NCBI GenBank assembly: GCA_003707065.3
Contig: PPXM03000001.1
Span: 744,001-808,000, forward strand
Reading direction: 5' to 3'
From: Trigonopsis variabilis
Taxonomy: Eukaryota; Ascomycota; Trigonopsidomycetes; Trigonopsidales; Trigonopsidaceae
DNA: 64,000 nucleotides
The position numbers and the translations under genes were made by a program. A model generated the notes under the pieces. That model made no database searches and was not told where the DNA came from. It saw only the letters and a program-made list of their open reading frames with translations. This document shows, piece by piece, positions 47,230-57,457 of the stretch (position 1 is the first letter of the stretch; the number at the start of each line of letters is the position of its first letter).

Positions 47230-48729
47230 ATGAATCGAGGTCAACCTGCTTCTCCGCCTTCGGCAAGTAATTCTCCTATAGCTCAGCATACCTCATTTGG
47301 AATGACTACAAGATCGAGCTCAGTTTCGAGTATGGCGTCCTCCAGCAGTTCCTTTCCTGCGCAATCTCAGACGCAGCGGACGCACTCGCGTCATTTTGAT
47401 ACTTTTGCAGGCTCCATGACATCCGTGGCAACTGATTCGACGCTTTTCAAGGCTTCGCCAACCCTATCTTCCCCTCCTTCTCCCCTAGCTTCCGGTCCGT
47501 GGGCGCCTCCGGTAAGGCCAGGCACCTTAAGCCGTCGACCTTCTTGGCTTGATGCCCCTGAATCGCAGTCATTTTTAACTCAAGCTAATACTGCAAGACC
47601 TACGTCTGCCCTGTCTTCTAGGGCTCCGAGTTCGGTGTCGTTGGCAGCGCCTTCAAGTGTTTCCCGGTCAAGGCCAGAGTTTGAACTGGGTTCGAATTCT
47701 TTGACTCCTCAAAATTTGGTCTCTTCTAATTCGGCGCTTCCTTCTGGTGCTAAGGATGATGATGACCTTATTCCTACCGCTATTGTGATCAAAAATATCC
47801 CCTTTGCCATCAAAAAGGAGCAGCTGTTAGAATTAATGCTTGAGCTCGGTCTTCCTATTCCCTATGCTTTCAATTATCATTTTGATAATGGCGTTTTCCG
47901 TGGCCTCGCTTTTGCTAATTTCACAACTGCCGACGAGACCGCGGCGGTTATTGCTCATCTCAATGGTCATGAGATCTCCGGAAGGAAATTACGGGTAGAA
48001 TATAAAAAGATGTTACCTTTGGCCGAACGAGAAAGGATTGAGCGTGAAAAGAGAGAGAAACGCGGACAGCTTGAGGAGCAGCACAGATCTCAGCAGTCGG
48101 CTATTTCGAAACTGGATCTCAACGATCGTGATACTCTTGATATCTACTCTCAGATATTACTCTTCCGTGATGACCGTTCTCGAACCGAATTGGTCTTCTC
48201 CTCTTCACTTAGCCCCGCTCAGCGCCGAACGGTTCATCTTCTTGCTCACCATATGGGTCTCTCTCACACATCGAGAGGTGACGGCGAAGCTCGAGCGGTT
48301 CTCGTGACTCGAGCTCCTCAGGTTAGCCCACCCTTTGGGTCTAGGTTTGTACCTGGAGTTAGCCCTCAGAACAGAGCGAGTCTTCGCCCGACAAAATCCT
48401 CCGTCGATGTCCGTGGCTTTGGAGGCATGTACGCTTATCCTCCTCCACAACCAACGCAGCAGCATCCCCAGTATGGATTCAACGGACTGCCCCTTCGTGG
48501 TTACCAGCAAGAGGAGCCTTTTGGTCGCGGCGGAGTTAACGATCTGAATGGTGCGTTCGGACAGATGTCATTAGAATCGAGCTTGGGCTCTCCAAACCAT
48601 CTCAACCATAGTTTTGGACAGCAGTATGGTTATGACAGGAGTCAGCCATACAAGGGAGCATTCGATGAGGCTACTTCCAACCTTGAGGCTCTGACCATGG
48701 CTGCGGTGTCAAGTGAAACTGAAAAGTAG
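47230..48729 (+). CDS. PIN4/Cip2-like RRM and R3H domain RNA-binding protein
   Basis: Relatives are budding-yeast Pin4/Mdt1 and fission-yeast Cip1/Cip2, cytoplasmic RNA-binding proteins linked to stress and checkpoint responses. The 499-aa product has a long Ser/Thr/Pro-rich N-terminus with many potential phosphosites. An RRM lies at about residues 180-256: RNP2-like AIVIKNIPFAI and RNP1-like FRGLAFANF. A charged helix follows (LAERERIEREKREKRGQLEE). An R3H-like domain lies at about 297-360 (LDIYSQILLFRDD, RRTVHLLAHHMGLSH). The tail is Gln/Pro/Gly-rich and low-complexity. The frame extends upstream without ATG to 47137, so the ATG at 47230 is chosen. Confidence 0.85.
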   Translation: MNRGQPASPPSASNSPIAQHTSFGMTTRSSSVSSMASSSSSFPAQSQTQRTHSRHFDTFAGSMTSVATDSTLFKASPTLSSPPSPLASGPWAPPVRPGTLSRRPSWLDAPESQSFLTQANTARPTSALSSRAPSSVSLAAPSSVSRSRPEFELGSNSLTPQNLVSSNSALPSGAKDDDDLIPTAIVIKNIPFAIKKEQLLELMLELGLPIPYAFNYHFDNGVFRGLAFANFTTADETAAVIAHLNGHEISGRKLRVEYKKMLPLAERERIEREKREKRGQLEEQHRSQQSAISKLDLNDRDTLDIYSQILLFRDDRSRTELVFSSSLSPAQRRTVHLLAHHMGLSHTSRGDGEARAVLVTRAPQVSPPFGSRFVPGVSPQNRASLRPTKSSVDVRGFGGMYAYPPPQPTQQHPQYGFNGLPLRGYQQEEPFGRGGVNDLNGAFGQMSLESSLGSPNHLNHSFGQQYGYDRSQPYKGAFDEATSNLEALTMAAVSSETEK

Positions 48730-49093
48730 AGACATAGAGCACGAGTTACGACATTACGATGTCATGAATTAATGATGCTTATGATGCGACGGACATATGT
48801 GCAAGGGTTGCAGTTGCTATATATCATTTAGAGAATTCTTCTTGCGTAGTTGTGAAGTTTCTGCTGACTTTCTTTCTCAAACTAAGCAGTCTCATCTTCA
48901 TCTCCCAAATTCGTCTATCTATCTGACTATCTATCTATTATTGGACGTATTCTCAGACCAAGTGCGGAAATCATAGTCGGACGCATGACCTTTTTATCGC
49001 GAGACGCTACCTCTGTAACTCTCAGCACGTCCAAGTAAATGACATCCTCGATTGATGACTCTCCATAGCTATTGAGCAGCACGGCTTCATACT
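48730..49093. other. Intergenic spacer with CTAT-type microsatellite
   Basis: An imperfect (CTAT)n tract of about 25 bp lies at about 48915-48940. No gene seen in the 360-bp spacer between two plus-strand genes. Confidence 0.5.
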
Positions 49094-49948
49094 ATGTCTG
49101 AAGATGTGTCTGCTTCGTACCGAGAAGCAGAGCCCGTCATTAAAAAGATACTAAATCTGACATTCGATAGCGACAATTTTCTCGAAACGAGCGCTTCTAC
49201 ACCTTCTCAGCTTGCATCCGTATATGAAGAAAAAATCGCTTATCGGCCGTTGGCACTTGAGCCAACCGCTGAGGACAATACTAACACTACTCTGACATTG
49301 CAGGATATGAGAAGAGACAAACGGAGGTTTAAGAAAAAGACTCGGATGAAATCGAAACCTCCTGAAGTTCGAGAACGATTGGAGGATCATTGCTGCGAAA
49401 AGGTTACCTATCGAAAGATAGATTTGCGTCAAGAGCTGTGGGATTGGATACGAGGACAACGTAGGAACAAAAGCGAATACAAGCACGGGAGCATGTCTCA
49501 GTACCAAGAGCTCCATTCCTTATGGAAAAGCTATGTTTGTACTTTGATAGGTAATCTGCAGCCAGACTCACCCCTTGGCGTTCTTTCTATAACCACAAAG
49601 CTAGCCTCGGCTGATTTCCATGGAGCTGTCGTCCAAGTGGCTAAGTCGAAGTGCCCCTCCCTGGTTGGCCTTACGGGTGTGGTCATTGTTGAATCCAAGT
49701 CTACGTTAGTTCTAGCATTGCCCGCACCTCTCAATAATAATAGAAATCTGAAGACTTTTGAATCCCTCTTCGATGATGCTCACGCAATTGCAGTGACACG
49801 AATCGTCCCAAAAGCATCATGCTCCTTCGTTTTATACCTCCCTGGCAATTTGAGGGCTACAATTGCGGGATCTAGGATGCTATATAAGCCAGCTGAACGC
49901 AGTGCTCGTAAATTCAAAGCTAAACCTCTCTCGGATGATTTTTTTTGA
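49094..49948 (+). CDS. POP4: POP4/Rpp29, subunit of RNase P and RNase MRP
   Basis: Conserved protein of nuclear RNase P (tRNA 5' maturation) and RNase MRP (rRNA processing). The 284-aa product has a variable acidic start. A basic segment follows (RRDKRRFKKKTRMKSKPPEVR). The C-terminal Sm-like Rpp29 fold is at about residues 140-270: LHSLWKSYVCTLIGNL, SADFHGAVVQVAKSKCPSLVG and GVVIVESKSTLVL. It ends with SRMLYKPAERSARKFKAKPL, matching the R-x-x-R-K-F-K tail of the family. No intron is apparent; clear ATG. Confidence 0.9.
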   Translation: MSEDVSASYREAEPVIKKILNLTFDSDNFLETSASTPSQLASVYEEKIAYRPLALEPTAEDNTNTTLTLQDMRRDKRRFKKKTRMKSKPPEVRERLEDHCCEKVTYRKIDLRQELWDWIRGQRRNKSEYKHGSMSQYQELHSLWKSYVCTLIGNLQPDSPLGVLSITTKLASADFHGAVVQVAKSKCPSLVGLTGVVIVESKSTLVLALPAPLNNNRNLKTFESLFDDAHAIAVTRIVPKASCSFVLYLPGNLRATIAGSRMLYKPAERSARKFKAKPLSDDFF

Positions 49949-50045
49949 AGAGCCTAGTGCTCTCGGCACGGTACTGCAAAAGTAAGAATCGCTTCTCGAA
50001 TAATATGAATCAGTCTCAAGTCAGCAAATAGCATATCAATACAAT

Positions 50046-51786
50046 CTATAGTTTGGTTCTTGCCAGGTCGACAACCCGTGGACGTGCCTTCCGCCTGGAG
50101 CGGACGGCATTAATGAAAGACTCATAGCTCCAAGTCAGAGATTCAGCCCCATGCTGGAAACCGGTGGAGGCATCAAATTGCTCGCTCATGCGACCATTTG
50201 CATCAACATGGCGATGTATAACTGCCAAAAATGAATCCGCGAAATCGAAAAGTGAACGCAAAGTGGAATTATACTCAGGGCTGTCTTTTATGAAGGTCTG
50301 GTTGACTCTAATGCTTATTCCTTCTTTCTCTAGAATCGGCGCGTAAAAGGCTGAATTCATTTCCGAAAATGTGAGGTCATTGTCGATTTCATCAAGTTCA
50401 ATAATGAGCTCATAAATGATTTGAGCTGCGGCCGACGTGCAAAGAAACCAGGGATTTCCGTGGTCAAACGCTACGCCGTCATACATATCTTCTGGATATC
50501 GTCCAACAGCTATACCTACAGGCGATTCATGCAGATTTATAGGATATCGGTAGGCCATGTCGTGAAGGAGAAGAGCGAAGGTGTATAAGACCTCATCGCT
50601 AGATACAGGATATAATGGCAGTGAAATATCCAGGTCAAAAGGAGATACATCACCGTGAATAATTCCCAGCAGAAGAGCTGCGTCAACACCACTTCTAGTG
50701 GTCTGAAGTGTTTCGATAAGATGGCCTCGTTCAGTATCCCAAAATGAACCAATAAAACGACGCATGGCAAATTTTTGTAACTTGTACCACTTGGCTGCTC
50801 CGTAGTCATCAAAGTCTTTGGCTATTCTCTCTCCCATAGATAGAGCCTTGTATTGGACCATAGCGGTGAAGAAATGTAGCCCAAACGTTTCTTCCCACAA
50901 ATCGTAACCTGACATAGCCCATGTATGAGATACATACTCTAGATCCTGTTTGATGGTGTAAAAGAGATCTATATCATCTCCTGGGTCCGTCAGGCCCAAG
51001 TTCGTGCGGGTATAAACATAGGAAATGAGAGCAATGGCCCGTAAAGCAGGGCCATCTCGCTGAGGACGGCCCCATTCAGCGGTAAACGCTGATCCATCTC
51101 TTTCAAATTTTGGCTCTCCTAAACCTCCACCCCAAAGAGAGGACGATGGGTTCTTTGTTTGCTGCAGGATCCTCGTCATCTCTATGTAGTCGCTAATGAT
51201 TGGAACAAATTCAGGTTCCCCACTTTCGTCATAGAGATCAATGAGAAGTTTCATGGTAATGGCACCGTCTCGGACCCACTTTAGTCAGTAGATTTACTCA
51301 AAGATGCTTTTGCGTTATCATTGATAAGCTCTGCTCCTACCCCACAATTACAGCGCCATCGATCAGATGACACACGACCATTAAGCTTCTTCCCGCATGC
51401 AATGACTTACTTGGTAAAAATAATCTGGATCATGGCGACTGGGACTGGCTATCACAGCCCCAGGGGCTGCATCGCTTACCGCATAACCCCTAGGGCCTCC
51501 GATGTTGGAGATCATATAGTTAAGAGATAATGCCTCTTCATATCGCAGCCAATAATCCAGATTTTCAACTGTACTATCTTGTGCTCCAAACAAGAGATCT
51601 GATAATGGCTGGGAACTGGCTAACGCCAGACAGTGAATAATTATCCACGCGATGTACATTCGTTTCCAAAAGGGAAATGGCGATGAGTTCAAAAGGAGCT
51701 ACGCTACCATGCAACCAGCTAAATACACTTACAGGATAGAATACAAATAATCTAGTCGCTCCATTATTTGGCATTCTTCTTCTCAT
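50046..51786 (-). CDS. GH15 glucoamylase (glucan 1,4-alpha-glucosidase), three exons
   Basis: Releases glucose from starch or glycogen ends. Exons: 51733-51786, 51411-51698 and 50046-51278, with introns of 34 and 132 bp (both GTAAGT donors). The second join restores DPDYFYQWVRDGAITM, a family signature. The general-acid region is GYDLWEETFGLHFF, and the catalytic base Glu is in RMSEQFDASTG followed by ESLTWSYESFINA. There is no starch-binding domain, as in sporulation-type or vacuolar glucoamylases such as Sga1. The first exon is in frame but puts 29 residues (MRRRMPNNG...) before a hydrophobic segment, MYIAWIIIHCLALASSQ. Translation from the later ATG (51659) would give a classical signal peptide and 493 aa. 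The longer form has 524 aa. Confidence 0.88.
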
Positions 51787-51978
51787 GCTTAAGAAGAAGC
51801 ACCTAATTAATTAGTAATTCGAACGAAGAGAGCAGGAGCCATAGTGTTGAGCTAACCAACAGACAGAAGTTGATACTGTTTCCAGTTCAATTCGGCTGTA
51901 TTTGTGGGCTTCAATTGAGGATGAAAATTAAAAGATAGTGCAATATGATATGTAACGTCAAAGACAAGCTAAGAATAG

Positions 51979-52418
51979 CTAGCAGATAGACGACTGCACG
52001 AAGACAGAAAAATATTAAATGGTAATATCCAAGGCCCCGAATTACACAAAGGACTTACCCGATTAATGTGAGGAACAACGCCACCAAAAGCGATCGTGGC
52101 CGTGATAAGATCGTCGAGCTCTTCATCTCCGCGGATGGCCAATTGGAGATGACGGGGAGTGATACGTTTGACATGAAGTTGTCGGGCTGCATTTCCGGCA
52201 AGCTCAAGAACTTCAGCAGTCAAATACTCGAGAACTGCAGTAATGTAAACAGCGGCCTTCGCTCCCACCCGCATCTTGTTTTGGGACTGAGCCTTTAAAA
52301 GTTTCTTGATACGCCCACACGGAAATTGTAAGCCGGCTCGGTGAGAATGTGAGTATTCACGACGGCCGCCAATGGGGCCTGCTTTACCGCCATGAGACTT
52401 GCCTTTTCCTCCGGACAT
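51979..52418 (-). CDS. HTZ1: Histone variant H2A.Z, two exons (3' end tentative)
   Basis: Replacement histone placed at promoters by SWR1-type remodellers, which also use Rvb2 (gene in this window). Exon 1 (52059-52418) encodes [30 protein letters not shown] and [20 protein letters not shown]. It ends [13 protein letters not shown], which is H2A.Z-like rather than canonical H2A ([10 protein letters not shown]-type loop, no SQE end). A donor GTAAGT follows Arg-120. The best acceptor (GTGCAG) at 51994 gives only SSIC and a stop, a short tail for H2A.Z. Another acceptor may be used. The Cys in FPCGR replaces the usual Val. A TATA box lies 33 bp upstream. Confidence 0.85.
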
Positions 52419-52450
52419 GTGTAAGACGGGTCCAAGAGCGCGAGGTGGCG

Positions 52451-52458
52451 CTTTTATA
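52451..52458 (-). promoter_or_regulatory. TATA box of the H2A.Z gene in a GC-rich promoter
   Basis: Read on the minus strand, TATAAAAG lies 33 bp upstream of the H2A.Z ATG and is flanked by the inverted hexamers GGCGCT and AGCGCC. A 20-bp run of GC-only alternating bases (GCGCGCGC-type) follows upstream. The contrast with the AT-rich surroundings is strong. Confidence 0.5.
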
Positions 52459-52671
52459 GGAGCGCCGCGCGCGCCGCATCAACCCAAGTTATAAACAATT
52501 TCGTGTGTCTACGTAACTTAAAAATAAAGGGTACTGAGTACGATCTCGAAAAACACAGAGAAATCCTGTAGACTTACATATTAGTAAGATGGCCAAAATC
52601 AAACCGTCGACTTCATAACTGTGAATAAGAAGCGAGAATGGAACCTTGAGCCGATCACAACTCTACCAGTC

Positions 52672-53327
52672 TTAGTGGGCTCCGGCTCCTCTAGAGACCT
52701 TATCGAGGACGGTCTCGAAAGCAACCTCGCTGAAATCAGTGCCTTGGATCTCAGCAGAAACACCAGTGAGGGAGCGGCGGATAGCATCAGCAGAAGAGGC
52801 ATAAATCATCTTACTCTGGGAAGTGAGTTAGATAATTGGGTTGGATAAGTTCTTTACTTACTCGGACAGGAGCCGTATCGGGAGTCCACGAAAAGAAGCA
52901 GATCTTGTTTCTTTATGGTCAGTTTGAGGTGTATAAATGCACCGCTTACCTCTTGCCTTCTCCGGATTTGGTCTCGTAAATGAAATCGTAGATTGCATAT
53001 CGGCAGTCGTTTTCGGGAAGTTTGCTAAGGAAGGCATCATAGTCTGGTTCTTCTGATGTTTCATCGACGACGATAGTGGAGTCATCAATCTTGCAAATGA
53101 CAAACTTGGTCGTCTTTCCAAGCTTGAGCGTGTTGAAGGCTTGCTGAACTTCGTTGCTTACAGTAACACTGGAATTAGAACACAAAAGGCCTCTTTAGCG
53201 TACCCGGAACGAGACTAGGAGTTAGCATTGTAAGAGAGATACAGGTCCAAGAAGCAGTTAAAGTCTCGTAACTAACGCTGGGCAAGAGTCTTTTTCTGCC
53301 AGCAAAGAAAATATCTAAAGAAACCAT
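52672..53327 (-). CDS. COF1: Cofilin (actin-depolymerising factor), five exons
   Basis: Severs and depolymerises actin filaments in cortical patches. Exons: 53325-53327 (ATG only), 53204-53214 (11 bases), 52950-53168, 52862-52910 and 52672-52815. Introns: 110, 35, 39 and 46 bp. The 141-aa product starts [20 protein letters not shown], the same MSRSGV as yeast Cof1. It continues [52 protein letters not shown] and [20 protein letters not shown], and ends GAGAH. Length and actin-binding helix (SKMIYASS) are as expected. Exons 3-5 are certain. The 11-base exon is strongly supported by the family. The ATG-only exon, with a GTTTCT donor, is the weakest step. Confidence 0.92.
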
Positions 53328-54333
53328 AAAGAATCGTTTAATATCATCCACTATGGTGTAGAACTCTTCCTCTTCGGATCTCATAAATGATCATTCAGTC
53401 AAGTAACTTTTGCCGACGTGGAAGGTACGCCAATCTGAGGCATGAGACAAGCCTGAATGTCTGAATCCGTCACCATTGGTAAGACAATCAATCATGATAA
53501 ACACGAGAAAAAAGATCGAGAAAATTGAAACCTGTTTCTTGACAAGTTTAGCAACCTACCATTGGTTCACGAATATATAGAGGGGATGTCTGGTTGCTGC
53601 AGCTCTGTTCCTGACAAAGGGAGCCGTTACCCGGCGCTCCCATAGCTATGGCCGAGAGCGAAGAAGTTACGAACGTTCTAAATATAAGCGGATGGATCAT
53701 AATCTAGAAAAGATAGCCGAAGAGCTATCAATATACCTGTTAATTGCTATCGTCTGACAATATCAATTGGTTGCCTATTCTCGAATGCATTGATTTTGTC
53801 CATGACTAAAACACAATAGAATTGTAGAACCTTATTCGAGTAATTTCTACTTCATCTCCTTTCTTCATTGAGATGATCCTGGAATTGCGTTACTCCTTCG
53901 GAATATGAATATGTCGAGATTTATTGGAAGCTCTAAACCTGCCTCTGAATCAGATATCTAGTCAACAGTGAAAGTCTCGTGTAGTGATCTCATTTCTAAT
54001 ATAACTAGTCCTGGATTCGGATTTAACTAAACTCGGTAGGTACTTTCATCGGTTTCTGCTCATTTATCTCATAGTCCATAACAGCTCACATCGCTGTTAC
54101 ATATTCCGGGGACTCAAAATTCAAGTTAGCCATAAAGATTGATCAAGCAAGGCGATTTTTTTTTTACATAAATGCAGTATCTCGTGATTATTATAACTCC
54201 CTACGACAAGTACTACTGAATATTTCGATGAAAACCAAGTGAAAACAATACCTTATGATCCGTTCTCACGTGAATCGGTCAGCCCCACGTGTGTGGTGTA
54301 ACCTGCTCGAGTCGAGGTGACGATCGGGTCATC
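53328..54333. other. Divergent 1-kb spacer between cofilin and PAF-acetylhydrolase genes
   Basis: No gene seen. A local inverted set, CCGGCGCTCCCATAGC...GGCCGAGAGCG, near 53630-53660 is too loose to call. Two E-boxes lie at the PAF-acetylhydrolase end (separate entry). Confidence 0.4.
54267..54291. promoter_or_regulatory. Paired CACGTG E-boxes
   Basis: CACGTG at 54267-54272 and at 54286-54291, 19 bp apart (nearly two helical turns), 43 bp upstream of the PAF-acetylhydrolase ATG. The spacing suits two bound bHLH dimers on one DNA face. Confidence 0.45.
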
Positions 54334-55746
54334 ATGTTCCCGGCGTTTCCTAACTACGGAGGTAAATATAAAGTCGCAACATTCGAGGTGCATGAACCAT
54401 GGGGCGAGAAGAAAACCTTCGGCTCCATGTCAGTAGACGCTGTCCATTTCCGACTTTTTTTCCCGGCCGAGATTGCTGAGCACGAAAATACAACACAACC
54501 GTTTTGGCTACCGGAGCCTAGAAATGAACAGCTTTCTGCCTATTGTGAGTTTCTGGGAATCAACAGTAGGGTTTCCTCGGTGCTGTCGTCTACTTTCAAT
54601 CCTCTCAGTGGTATGGTCACTAAGATTCGCATGCCGGCAATAGAGTCTCAGAAGCTGAAAAGAGCTGATACCAAATGGCCTTGCATCGTTTTCTCTCATG
54701 GCTTAGGTGGCTCATGCAACGCCTATAGCCAATTCTGTGGCGATTTAGCTTCGTTCGGATATGTCGTCATTGCAATCCAGCACAATGATCATTCTAGTAC
54801 CCTGGCCTATGATATCCACGGAAAAAGACTAGATTATATTAGAGTGACTACGTTTGACGATGATGCGAGAGATTTCCGGATGAACCAGCTGAAACAGCGC
54901 TGTTACGAAGTCACACAGGCTATTGACTTCCTTCAGACAGAACAATTGCCGGATTTCACGAAGTCCTTCTTAGACCTCGATCCTGGTAATATCATTCTGG
55001 CTGGTCATTCATTCGGGGCGGCTACCATGATAGCTCTAAATAAAGGAATGGATAATGTTCTGCATCAGGAAACTTTATACAGACAATCGCGGGACTTGGA
55101 CGAGAATATTCAAGAAGATAATGATGATCCCGCTCCTATGGACCCGTCAGTCACTCCAGTCTTGAGTCCAAGATTGACTCCAAGACTCCGCCCTGATCTT
55201 ACGCCCATTCTTTCTCCCATAGATGAACTACCTCCTATTCTAGAACCGCTTGATGCGACTACCTCTAATCAAAAGGTCTCGCTGACAGGTAATCTTAGTT
55301 CACCGCAATATCAAAGGTATCTTTCTCCTTTCCAAACTAAATCACTTGTGCTCTTGGATCCTTGGGCCGTTCCTCTAGAGCAGAGTCTATCTCTTCCTTT
55401 GAAGGCCCGATCGATTACCATCTCATCAGAGCAGTTCCATAACTGGGATCTCAATCTACGTTTAGTGCGAACTCTGCTAGCCAACTCTAATTCCCAGGCC
55501 CTGTTTTTCCTCGCCCTTAATTCCTTGCACCATTCTCAATCAGACTTTGGCGTTCTCTTTCCTACTCTGAGTGCCCTCCTTTATCGAACACGGGCAGTGA
55601 CATATAAGTCACAAGTCCAAGTCATGAATGATAATGTCCGTGCCGTCCAAGCATTCCTTTCTGATCCTTCCGATCAGATTCTAGCAAACCCTTCAGTCAC
55701 ACCGGATTGGCGAGCTCTAGACATTAATGTTAAGAGTATAGAATGA
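54334..55746 (+). CDS. PAF-acetylhydrolase family phospholipase (lipoprotein-associated type)
   Basis: Serine esterase family that removes short or oxidised sn-2 acyl chains from phospholipids. The 470-aa product starts MFPAFPNYGGKYKVATFEVH, matching the family's opening. The nucleophile elbow is GHSFG (Ser near residue 226), the acid Asp is in LVLLDPWAVPL (near 339), and the His is in SLHHSQSDFG (near 399). HGLGGSCNAYSQFCGDLAS forms the oxyanion loop region. Between elbow and Asp sits an unusual Pro/Leu-rich repeat (VTPVLSPRLTPRLRPDLTP, ILSPIDELPPILEPL), probably a flexible lid insertion. No signal peptide, so it is likely intracellular. The frame opens upstream with GTG; the first ATG at 54334 is used. 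Confidence 0.85.
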   Translation: MFPAFPNYGGKYKVATFEVHEPWGEKKTFGSMSVDAVHFRLFFPAEIAEHENTTQPFWLPEPRNEQLSAYCEFLGINSRVSSVLSSTFNPLSGMVTKIRMPAIESQKLKRADTKWPCIVFSHGLGGSCNAYSQFCGDLASFGYVVIAIQHNDHSSTLAYDIHGKRLDYIRVTTFDDDARDFRMNQLKQRCYEVTQAIDFLQTEQLPDFTKSFLDLDPGNIILAGHSFGAATMIALNKGMDNVLHQETLYRQSRDLDENIQEDNDDPAPMDPSVTPVLSPRLTPRLRPDLTPILSPIDELPPILEPLDATTSNQKVSLTGNLSSPQYQRYLSPFQTKSLVLLDPWAVPLEQSLSLPLKARSITISSEQFHNWDLNLRLVRTLLANSNSQALFFLALNSLHHSQSDFGVLFPTLSALLYRTRAVTYKSQVQVMNDNVRAVQAFLSDPSDQILANPSVTPDWRALDINVKSIE

Positions 55747-55818
55747 ATATATTTTTTTTGCTGCCTAATTCTCTTCTCTCCAATTTTCATGATCTTTTAT
55801 GATACACATCCTCCGATA

Positions 55819-57282
<1,464 letters not shown>

Positions 57283-57457
57283 GGGTCGAGTCGAGTGGTG
57301 AAAAGTGTAACGTTCTAGAAACTCTTCATTGCAACGTCACATTTCTGATGGAACAGGGTATGAGGACAGCCCCAACTATTCTTCAGCTTTGCTACGTAAA
57401 CTAATCCCTAAATTCATTACTATTCATTCCAGTGCTATAATCATGGTCTTCATAATT

